This document shows, piece by piece, positions 52,417-64,000 of a stretch of DNA of 64,000 bases; the first letter of the stretch is position 1, and the number at the start of each line of letters is the position of its first letter. The position numbers and the translations under genes were made by a program. Source of the stretch: Candidatus Electrothrix communis (GTDB lineage: Bacteria > Desulfobacterota > Desulfobulbia > Desulfobulbales > Desulfobulbaceae); the NCBI GenBank assembly GCA_030644725.1, contig CP130629.1, positions 4,293,501-4,357,500 of the forward strand, written 5' to 3'. Under the pieces are notes generated by a model. It worked only from the letters and a program-made list of their open reading frames with translations, made no database searches and was not told the origin of the DNA.

Positions 52417-53628
52417 TCAGCCCTCAAGCGCGGCCAGGGCGTTCTTGATTCGTTCCATGCCCTCTTTAATGACCTCCATAGAGGTCGCAAAGGAGAAGCG
52501 GACAAACTCATCCGAACCAAAGGCGACGCCCGGCACTGAAGCAACCTTGGCCTGGTCCAGAAAGTAGGCAGCCATGTCTGTGGAATTTTTCAGCGGCACC
52601 CCGTTAAAGGACTTACCGTAATAGGCGGAAAAATTCGGGAAGACATAAAAGGCCCCGCTGGGGTTAACACAGGTAACGCCTTCGATGGACTTCAGGTCGT
52701 TGACAAAGAAATCGCGCCGGGGCAGAAAGGCCTCTTTCATCACGCTGGGAAAGTCCTGTGGTCCGGTCAGAGCGGCCAGGGCTGCATACTGTGACGGTGC
52801 AGCAGGGTTGGAGGTGGACTGGCTCTGCACCTTATTCATGGCTTTGATCAGATGCAAAGGCCCGGCAGAGTAGCCGATCCGCCAACCGGTCATGGCAAAG
52901 GACTTGGAAACCCCGTTCAGGACAATGGTCTGCGCCTTCAAAGCAGGCTCCACATCGAGGATATGGGGGAGTTTGCCGTCCATATAGGTGACGGTCTCAT
53001 AGATATCATCGGTAACGATCAGCCATCCTCGCTCCAGAGCCATCTTGGCCACAGCCTTGAGAGCGGTGGTGGAAAAGACAGAACCTGCGGGGTTGGACGG
53101 GCTGTTGAGAAAAATGGCACGGGTCTTATCGGTTGCCTTGGCTGCCAAGGTTTCCGGATTCAGATCAAAGTCTATGGACTCATCCAAAGGAACAATGACC
53201 GGTACACCGCCTGCTAGCTGGACCATAGGCGGGTAGGAAACCCAGTACGGGGCCGGGATCAGCACCTCATCGCCGGGATTGAGCATGGCCTGAAAGATAT
53301 TATACAGTCCGTGCTTGCCTCCGCAACAGACCTGGATTTCATCCGGGGTATACTCCCAGCCATGATCTTCCTTAAAACGCATGCAGATAGCCTCCCGCAG
53401 TTCCGGGATGCCAGGGACAGCTGTATAGCGGGTATGGCCGTCGTCGATGGCTTTTTTACCGGCTTCGCAAACATGCTTCGGAGTGTCGAAATCCGGCTCA
53501 CCAACGCTAAAATTCAGAATATCCTCACCTGCCGCTTTCAGCGCCTTGGCCTTGGCATTGATCGCTAAGGTAGGGGAGGGCGGTACCTGTAATACGCGTT
53601 CAGCAAGAGTGATTATTTCCTGAGACAT
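52417..53628 (-). CDS. Class I PLP-dependent aminotransferase (aspartate aminotransferase type)
   Basis: 403 residues from ATG at 53628, which has GAGGAAAA upstream; the frame to 53730 is not protein-like. Fold-type I aminotransferase close to bacterial AspB-type aspartate aminotransferases: LNFSVGEPDFDTPKHV, YTAVPGIPELREAI, VCCGGKHGLYNIFQAMLNPG, LNSPSNPAGSVFS, the PLP lysine in NGVSKSFAMTGWRIGY, and the C-terminal FSFATSMEVIKEGMERI with the substrate-binding Arg. It likely interconverts aspartate and oxaloacetate. Stands alone. Confidence 0.92.
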   Translation of the reverse strand: MSQEIITLAERVLQVPPSPTLAINAKAKALKAAGEDILNFSVGEPDFDTPKHVCEAGKKAIDDGHTRYTAVPGIPELREAICMRFKEDHGWEYTPDEIQVCCGGKHGLYNIFQAMLNPGDEVLIPAPYWVSYPPMVQLAGGVPVIVPLDESIDFDLNPETLAAKATDKTRAIFLNSPSNPAGSVFSTTALKAVAKMALERGWLIVTDDIYETVTYMDGKLPHILDVEPALKAQTIVLNGVSKSFAMTGWRIGYSAGPLHLIKAMNKVQSQSTSNPAAPSQYAALAALTGPQDFPSVMKEAFLPRRDFFVNDLKSIEGVTCVNPSGAFYVFPNFSAYYGKSFNGVPLKNSTDMAAYFLDQAKVASVPGVAFGSDEFVRFSFATSMEVIKEGMERIKNALAALEG

Positions 53629-53963
53629 GATTTTTTCCTCTTCAAGGGGGTTGTATAAAAATGTGCTTGTGGTTTCACAAGGGAAATTCTTCCCTGCTCT
53701 ATCAGGTTCCGCCTTTTTTATCAAGAGCAATCGTGCCTATTCTGCGAAATTTTTGTTCGCTGTGGTATAGACGTCGAGTTGATCTCCATAGAGGTTCTCT
53801 TGCTGGAAAATGGGGTATGAGGGACTCTACGCCTTATTTTTAGGGCAATGTAAAAAAATGATGTTTTTTTACCGAAAAAGCTTTCTTTTTTATCGGAGCG
53901 GGCTTATTATAAAAATACAAGAAGATATTAATTCTCTTTTAATAATGAATAGCGGAGGATGCT

Positions 53964-54134
53964 ATGAGTGATATAAGCACAGGTGGATATGAGTCAATGG
54001 TATGGATCTCCGATAAAGACGGCAAAGAATATGCCTGCTATCTCAAAGATGTTAAAAATAAAGGTGAGTTAACCGATGAGGAGAAAGCAAAATGCATGGA
54101 CGTGAATTGTCTTATCGGTACTGAACGTTGGTAA
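53964..54134 (+). CDS. Small 56-residue protein, unknown
   Basis: Reads MSDISTGGYESMVWISDKDG, then KEYACYLKDVKNKGELTDEE and KAKCMDVNCLIGTERW. GGAGG lies five bases before the ATG, and a strong terminator follows the stop at 54160-54190, so it is well supported as a standalone transcript. Three Cys (one CYL, then KC and NC near the end) and acidic/basic helical centre; no signal or membrane segment. No family recognised. Confidence 0.75.
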   Translation: MSDISTGGYESMVWISDKDGKEYACYLKDVKNKGELTDEEKAKCMDVNCLIGTERW

Positions 54135-54159
54135 AAATCCCACAGTTCTTCTTCCTCTC

Positions 54160-54190
54160 AACGCTCCCTTTGTGGGGCGTTTTCTTTTTT
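54160..54190 (+). terminator. Terminator after the 56-residue gene
   Basis: AACGCTCC-ctttgt-GGGGCGTT followed by a T-rich tail (TTCTTTTTT). Confidence 0.85.
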
Positions 54191-56040
<1,850 letters not shown>

Positions 56041-56147
56041 TATAGGAATTTTCATTTTTCCGTTTTTATCGCAGTTAGTTAAGAGCATGCTTGAAGACTT
56101 GTTGGTTACGATGGTGATTGGAGTCGTTTTGTTGTTATACTTACAGT

Positions 56148-57446
56148 ATGAAACTGACAACATATCAAAGAAAAGACAAGGAGATTTTTCGCAGAATATT
56201 TGAGGAAAATTGGGATAATTTCAAAGATAAATACCCCGTTTACGATAGTGATCAATACGAAATACCGGTACAAAAAATGCTCAATTGCAGTAAAGAATCC
56301 GGCGGTTACTGCGAGTATATTTGCATGAAATGCGGTCGTGATCTTCGTCGTGTCTGCTTCAGCTGTAAAAGTTGTTTTTGTCTTTCGTGCGCAAAAGTCT
56401 ATGCTGATAATATGGTGAGCCAAGTCAGCAAAATGTTACACCCCGGTGTAATATACCGGCACTGTATTTTGACAGTACCGGAGCAATCACGCCAAGTGTT
56501 TTATGATAATCGTCATGATGGCGAATTGTTGTCAAAATTAATGCGGACCGGCTATCAATGTCTTGAAGATGTAGTCAGTGCAGTAAAGGGTGTGGATGTA
56601 AAAATTGGAGCAATCATGGTTGTTCAGACTCATGGTCGTTCTGGTCGTTATAACCCTCACTTGCATGTGATTATGACGGATGGCGGTGTTGCGACAAAAA
56701 GTAAAAAATGGGTAAGTTTAGGCTATTTTCCCTATGAGATGCTTCATAGAAAATGGCAGTACCATCTGTTGAATATGATTTCAGATTTTTTTGGTAGGCC
56801 AATTCAGAAGCTTGTAAATCTGTTATGGAAGCAATATCCGAAAGGGTTTGTTGCCCATGTAACAAAAGGTAAGGTTCCTGAAAAGTGCAAAGGATTGGCG
56901 CGATATTTAGCCAAATACGTTGCTTCGCCTCCTATCGCGGTCAGCCGTATTGTAGAGTATGACGGCAAATCAGTAACGTATTGGTATCGTGATCATAAGA
57001 GTAAAGCAATAAAGGTTGAAGAAGTTCCCGTTTTTACATTCATAGGTAGAATGGTGCAACATATACTGGTGAAAGGGTTCAAACGAGTACGCTATTACGG
57101 TCTTCAGGCAACAAAGAGTTTTAGTAAATGGTGCGAAATTATCAAGGAAGGGATACGAAAAATAGGGAAGGCAGTTAAGGGGACTTATGAAATTGTCTCC
57201 CCGAAGAAATACCAGGAAAGATACCGTGATGTTGCAGGGAAGGATCCTTTTGTTTGTAAGTACTGCGGTGGAGATATGATCTTGTGGAAGATTTGGCATC
57301 CGAAGTACGGATATCTCTTTGATGAGGAAAAGCTGATCAAGCAGGATAAGTATGGAGTTAAGGAGTGGTTTGAAAAGAGAAGGGGAGATACCGTTCGGCC
57401 CGCCGCCAGAGGAATACAACTACCGTTGTTCTCTTTGTCAGTTTGA
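56148..57446 (+). CDS. IS91-family HUH transposase
   Basis: Rolling-circle type transposase, about 432 residues from ATG at 56148. An N-terminal zinc-binding domain (CEYICMKCGRDLRRVCFSC, then KSCFCLSCAK) leads into the Y2-type region with the HUH motif in GRYNPHLHVIMTDGG, then RYLAKYVASPPIAVSRIVEY and YWYRDHKS. A C-terminal CKYCGGDMILWKI could be a second zinc site. Catalytic tyrosines are expected in the LARYLAKY segment. The frame is intact. Confidence 0.9.
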   Translation: MKLTTYQRKDKEIFRRIFEENWDNFKDKYPVYDSDQYEIPVQKMLNCSKESGGYCEYICMKCGRDLRRVCFSCKSCFCLSCAKVYADNMVSQVSKMLHPGVIYRHCILTVPEQSRQVFYDNRHDGELLSKLMRTGYQCLEDVVSAVKGVDVKIGAIMVVQTHGRSGRYNPHLHVIMTDGGVATKSKKWVSLGYFPYEMLHRKWQYHLLNMISDFFGRPIQKLVNLLWKQYPKGFVAHVTKGKVPEKCKGLARYLAKYVASPPIAVSRIVEYDGKSVTYWYRDHKSKAIKVEEVPVFTFIGRMVQHILVKGFKRVRYYGLQATKSFSKWCEIIKEGIRKIGKAVKGTYEIVSPKKYQERYRDVAGKDPFVCKYCGGDMILWKIWHPKYGYLFDEEKLIKQDKYGVKEWFEKRRGDTVRPAARGIQLPLFSLSV

Positions 57447-57582
57447 GATTGGTGTTAATGAGGCTGTTATCGACGCAGAAATAGGTTCAGCCAAGTTTAA
57501 TGGGTATTATTATGATGGTGTTATGCCTGTTCTTGGATGTCCAAATTGTAATCATGAAACAATGGAATACACTCAGGACTAA
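57352..57582 (+). CDS. Small zinc-ribbon protein carried by the IS91-like element
   Basis: 76 residues, starting inside the transposase gene in another frame and ending just before the element's terminal hairpin. CSLCQFEIGVNEAVIDAEIG and LGCPNCNHETMEY give two CxxC pairs, so a zinc ribbon is likely. Composition is protein-like, whereas a shadow frame would not be expected to keep paired CxxC motifs. Function unknown; it could assist transposition or be a passenger. Start choice is uncertain. Confidence 0.6.
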   Translation: MELRSGLKREGEIPFGPPPEEYNYRCSLCQFEIGVNEAVIDAEIGSAKFNGYYYDGVMPVLGCPNCNHETMEYTQD

Positions 57583-60822
<3,240 letters not shown>

Positions 60823-60927
60823 GGGATATTGAGGGTATAACCCAGGAACGCCCGGTGTTAAAACACCGGGCTATTATCGGGCTGTCCCTCCGGGACGCTG
60901 TGCGTCCTTCTGAGGCAGAAGCTTAAC

Positions 60928-60976
60928 CCGTCCCGGAGGGACGCACCAAACATAGCCCAGGGTTTTAACCCTGGGT
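60928..60976. repeat. REP-like palindromic repeat left of RAYT
   Basis: CCGTCCCGGAGGGACGCACC then AAACATAGCCCAGGGTTTTA and ACCCTGGG. Almost the same sequence occurs at 61521-61570 on the far side of the Y1 transposase gene. Confidence 0.8.
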
Positions 60977-61066
60977 GGGGCCGGTTAACCCATGAGGCGG
61001 GAAGATAGGGATACACCGTGTCCCGGATGCCACCCCGCGATAAATCACGGAGCAAAGGGAGAAATC

Positions 61067-61519
61067 ATGTCGCATTCATATATCAGTTGCCACATCCAGT
61101 ACGTGTTCAGCACCAAAGGACGGGAACCCTGGATCACACCGGATATCCACGAACGCCTGTTTACATATATGAATGGAACAGCACAGAAAAACAACATGGC
61201 CTCATTGCGGGTCGGCGGCACCGAAGACCATGTGCATCAGCTCGTCTCCCTTCCAGCAACCCTGTCCATCGCCAAGGCGGTCCAGCTCATCAAGGGCAAT
61301 TCCTCAAAATGGATTCACGAGACCTTTTCGCAACACCGACATTTTTATTGGCAGGAAGGCTACGGCGCATTCAGCGTCAGCGTTTCGCAAATTGAAAGGA
61401 TCATCGCATATATAGATAACCAGCAGGAACATCATCGTTTCAGCTCCTTTGAAGAAGAATTCCTGTTGTTGCTGAAAAAACATCGGACGGAATACGATGA
61501 ACAGTATGTGTTCGGATAA
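61067..61519 (+). CDS. REP-associated Y1 transposase (RAYT, IS200-like)
   Basis: About 150 residues from ATG at 61067 with AAAGGGAG upstream. HUH single-strand transposase: HIQYVFSTKGREPWITPDIH, the HUH motif in GGTEDHVHQLVSLPA, SKWIHETFSQHRHFYWQEGY, and the catalytic Tyr in ISQIERIIAYIDNQQEHH-type sequence (IERIIAYIDNQQEHHRF). REP-like repeats flank it on both sides, and CACCCCGCGATAAATCACGG occurs just upstream and again at 61666-61685. It may act on those repeats rather than carry itself. Confidence 0.9.
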   Translation: MSHSYISCHIQYVFSTKGREPWITPDIHERLFTYMNGTAQKNNMASLRVGGTEDHVHQLVSLPATLSIAKAVQLIKGNSSKWIHETFSQHRHFYWQEGYGAFSVSVSQIERIIAYIDNQQEHHRFSSFEEEFLLLLKKHRTEYDEQYVFG

Positions 61520-61520
61520 C

Positions 61521-61695
61521 CAGTCCCGGAGGGACGGCACCGAACATAGCCCAGGGTTTTAACCCTGGGGCGGTTAACTCTGGGGCCAGGGCTTCAGGCC
61601 GCAATCGGCGTATGCCCCGCGCGATACCCGCCCTGCGATACGATATTATCCCCCGGCGATCCCCACCCCGCGATAAATCACGGGGCTATGAGCGA
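61521..61695. repeat. REP-like palindromic repeats right of RAYT
   Basis: CCAGTCCCGGAGGGACGGCA, CATAGCCCAGGGTTTTAACC and CTGGGG at 61521-61570 mirror the left flank. Further on, CACCCCGCGATAAATCACGG recurs at about 61666-61685. No gene lies between 61520 and 61760. Confidence 0.75.
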
Positions 61696-61760
61696 ATGTC
61701 CCGCCGGGACAAGAAAACCCTGACGGCACCCGTTCCCAGGTGCCGTCAGCACCGCCATCC

Positions 61761-64000
61761 TTATTTCACACACCAATTATAAGCATTACGAAACATCTGC
61801 AACCAAGGCGAAACCTCCAGCCCCTGCATTTCCTGCGGCAACCAATGACACTGCCAGCCCAGGAAGGCCCGTTCCGGGTGAGGCATCATAGCCAAATGGC
61901 GACCGTCCGGGGAGCAGAGCCCGGCAAAGCCGTCCGGCGAGCCGTTAGGGTTAAAGGGATACTGCTCCGTGGCTACGCCGTTGTCATCGGTGTAGACTAG
62001 CGGAATCAGCCTCTTCCCGACAACCTCTGCCCGCACTGCCTGATCCGGAAAATGGAGCTTGCCCTCACCATGATCCACATGGATACCAAAGACCAATTCC
62101 GACATCCCCTGGAGCATGATGGCCGGACTCTCCTGCACCCGTACCGTTGCCCAGCGGGACTCAAAGCGACCTGAGTCGTTATGGACAAAGCGGGGTTGGG
62201 CCTCGGCTTCCAGTCCCTGCCAAGGCACCCAGCCCAGCAGGCCAAAGAGCTGGCAGCCGTTGCAGATACCCAGGGTAAAGGTGTCAGGCCGGTTGTAGAA
62301 CGCGGTAAACATGTCCTTGATCCGGTCATTGAACAGAATGGTGGCGGCCCAGCCCTTGGCTGATTCTGGCACATCGGCGTAGGAAAAACCACCCACCGCC
62401 GCAATACCCCGGAACCCATCCAGGGTGATGCGTCCGGCCAACAGGTCGGTCATGGTAATGTCCCAGGGTTCAAAGCCAGCAGCGTAGAAGGAGGAACTCA
62501 TCTCCCGGTCCGAGTTGGAACCCTCATCACGGAGGATAGCCACCTTGGGCTTATCAGTGGCGGTCAAGAGGGCCTTGGGCGCAGGCTCCGGCGTGAAGGG
62601 CAGCTTATAGGCCGGGGCGATGCGGTCATAGATTGCCGCCTTTTCCGCATCAGCGCAGGCCGGGTTCATCTGGAGGCGTTCCAGCTGATAACTGGTCTCC
62701 TCCCATTCCTGACGCAACACCCGCATGTCCTCATCCAGGACTAGGTCGCTGTTGTATTGGATGCGAATCTGTTTCTTCACAGTGCTGTTGCCCAGCAGGA
62801 TGTTGTCCACTTCAGCCGCAGCAAGGATTTCCTGGACATGATCAAGTTCGTCCAGGCGGCATTCCAGCACCAGTCCAAGTTCTTCGTTGAAGAGGAACGG
62901 GATGGCCTCGGCCTCACCTGTCAATGCAAGCTCCAGACCACAGTTGCCTGCAAAGGCCATCTCCAAGACCGTAGTAATCAGGCCGCCGTCGGAGCGATCA
63001 TGACCAGCCAAGATTGATCCTTGGTCGATCAGCTGCTGAACAGCAGCAAAGGCCCGTCGCAAGAGGGCCGGATCATCCATGTCCGGGCTCTCATTGCCCA
63101 GGTTGCCCAGGGTCTGGGCCAAGGCCGAGCCGCCGAGTCGTGCCTTGCCCGGTGCCAGCTCAATGAGGAGCAGGGCTGAACCCGGCTCCTTGATATCTGG
63201 AGTCACGACCTTGCTGATATCGCTCATGGCCGCATAGGCCGAGATCACCAGTTCGCGCGGGGATTTCACGGTCTCCTCGCCCACCATAGTAGCCATAGAG
63301 AGGGAGTCCTTGCCGCCGTCCACGGCCATGCCGGTGGCGATCATGGCATCACGCATGGCCCGGGCTGCATCGTTCATGGCCGCGCCTTCGCCTTTCAGCT
63401 TGGGGGCCCACATCCAGTTGGCTGAGCATTTCACCTGGTCCGGATCATCAATCCTGGCCCAGATCAGATTGGTCCAGGCCTCGCCCACTGCCATTCTGGC
63501 CCCGGCAGCCGGATCAACCAGCATTTTTATGGGTTGCTCACCAATTGCTGTGGCTCCTCCGGTCAGGCCGAAATGGGATTGGGCCACTACAGCCACATCC
63601 GCCATAGGCAGTTGGAGCGGGCCGCAGCATTGCTGCTGGACAATGAGGCCGGTTACGGCCCGGTCCACCTTGTTGGTCAGGAAGCGTTTGGAGCCCACCG
63701 AGACCAGTCGCAGGACGTTGTGGAGGTGATCGCGTACTGTAGGGGCGGCTCCCCGTGGCCGCCCGGACGGATCAGGGCAGACACAGGGGTCTACCCCTAC
63801 GGGAATCCGCTGATCCTCAAAGGTCTTCTGCGGGATATCGCCCAGCACCTCGTTCAGTTCCACATCCACCGGAGTGGTTCCGTCCTGTTCGTCATGAACG
63901 ATGAAACGAAGATCGCCGGTGACCTCGCCCAGCACTTCGCAACCGACTTTTTCCCGCTCGCAGATGGCCTGGAATTTTTCGATATTCTCCGGGCTGATCA
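61761..64000 (-). CDS. purL: Phosphoribosylformylglycinamidine synthase PurL (partial, long form)
   Basis: Fourth step of purine synthesis: ATP- and glutamine-dependent conversion of FGAR to FGAM. The frame is open at the right edge (upstream residues NIEKFQAICEREKVGCEVLG), so the N-terminus is missing; about 746 residues are in view. Synthetase region: TGLIVQQQCCGPLQLP, VDGGKDSLSMATMV, AGHDRSDGGLITTVLEMAFA. C-terminal glutaminase: catalytic Cys in LGICNGCQLFGLLGW and His/Glu in AMMPHPERAFLG. A 62-base palindromic repeat lies in frame at 63739-63800, giving the unusual linker VGVDPCVCPDPSGRPRGAAP. Confidence 0.94.
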   Translation of the reverse strand, partial: ISPENIEKFQAICEREKVGCEVLGEVTGDLRFIVHDEQDGTTPVDVELNEVLGDIPQKTFEDQRIPVGVDPCVCPDPSGRPRGAAPTVRDHLHNVLRLVSVGSKRFLTNKVDRAVTGLIVQQQCCGPLQLPMADVAVVAQSHFGLTGGATAIGEQPIKMLVDPAAGARMAVGEAWTNLIWARIDDPDQVKCSANWMWAPKLKGEGAAMNDAARAMRDAMIATGMAVDGGKDSLSMATMVGEETVKSPRELVISAYAAMSDISKVVTPDIKEPGSALLLIELAPGKARLGGSALAQTLGNLGNESPDMDDPALLRRAFAAVQQLIDQGSILAGHDRSDGGLITTVLEMAFAGNCGLELALTGEAEAIPFLFNEELGLVLECRLDELDHVQEILAAAEVDNILLGNSTVKKQIRIQYNSDLVLDEDMRVLRQEWEETSYQLERLQMNPACADAEKAAIYDRIAPAYKLPFTPEPAPKALLTATDKPKVAILRDEGSNSDREMSSSFYAAGFEPWDITMTDLLAGRITLDGFRGIAAVGGFSYADVPESAKGWAATILFNDRIKDMFTAFYNRPDTFTLGICNGCQLFGLLGWVPWQGLEAEAQPRFVHNDSGRFESRWATVRVQESPAIMLQGMSELVFGIHVDHGEGKLHFPDQAVRAEVVGKRLIPLVYTDDNGVATEQYPFNPNGSPDGFAGLCSPDGRHLAMMPHPERAFLGWQCHWLPQEMQGLEVSPWLQMFRNAYNWCVK
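63739..63800. repeat. GTAGGGGC-family palindrome inside purL coding sequence
   Basis: Minus-strand sequence starts GTAGGGGTAGACCCCTGTGT, continues with CTGCCCTGATCC, and ends GGGGAGCCGCCCCTAC. It matches the intergenic element at 39732. It is read in frame without a stop, between QKTFEDQRIP and TVRDHLHNVLRL. Confidence 0.85.

Overview
The window looks like chromosome from a Gram-negative, probably sulfate-reducing or sulfur-cycling member of Desulfobacterota (Desulfobulbales-like; a cable-bacterium relative is possible but not shown). This rests on the mix of families (proteobacterial dedicated sortase system, mono-haem P460-type lipoprotein, TolC/HlyD/ABC export, bioF-bioG-bioC, many class III cyclase and sensor proteins), not on any database match.

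Layout. 1-4.3 kb: type I methylase hsdM (runs off the left edge), an Abi_2/HEPN gene held between two 72-bp copies of the 3' end and terminator of tmRNA, then intact ssrA, smpB and tRNA-Arg(ACG). 4.4-7.3 kb: biotin genes bioF-bioG-bioC. 7.4-9.4 kb: fused aldolase/short-chain dehydrogenase. 9.9-12.7 kb: two tandem Cys-rich, repeat-built envelope proteins with C-terminal peptidoglycan-binding domains. 13-22.8 kb: a Gram-negative dedicated sortase locus (histidine kinase pdsS, regulator pdsR, VIT/VWA sortase substrate, sortase), with two CAP-domain proteins, a P460-type cytochrome, a candidate c-di-GMP-I-type riboswitch, a small membrane protein sharing the substrate's N-terminal anchor, and a zinc-ribbon protein. 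23-30.5 kb: propeller/adenylate-cyclase receptor and a 1371-residue beta-helix protein in one operon. 30.9-36.6 kb: VOC protein, sucrose-phosphatase-like HAD, small membrane protein, RCC1-repeat protein and an IS1634-type transposase. 37-41 kb: gap-pgk-tpiA-secG with tRNA-Leu(GAG). 41.6-45.5 kb: biotin carboxylase, MltB-type transglycosylase, and a nucleotidyltransferase pair. 45.9-52.3 kb: PAS/cyclase, then a TolC-HlyD-ABC-permease export operon. 52.4-54.2 kb: class I aminotransferase and a 56-residue protein. 54.9-60.8 kb: one TIR-CHAT-STAND-TPR gene split by an IS91-like element. 61-61.5 kb: a REP-associated Y1 transposase between its repeats. 61.8-64 kb: purL, cut by the right edge.

How the genes fit together. 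The sortase locus is the most coherent system: kinase and regulator diverge from the substrate/sortase pair, and short phased GTCATNAT repeats precede both the substrate and the small anchor protein. The substrate lacks a clear LPXTG. The two CAP proteins, the cytochrome and the two repeat proteins may be envelope partners. The TIR-CHAT-STAND gene is a defence-type or regulated-death-type protein whose reading frame is restored exactly when the IS91-like element is removed. A family of GTAGGGGC...GCCCCTAC palindromes is scattered between genes, and one copy lies in frame inside purL.
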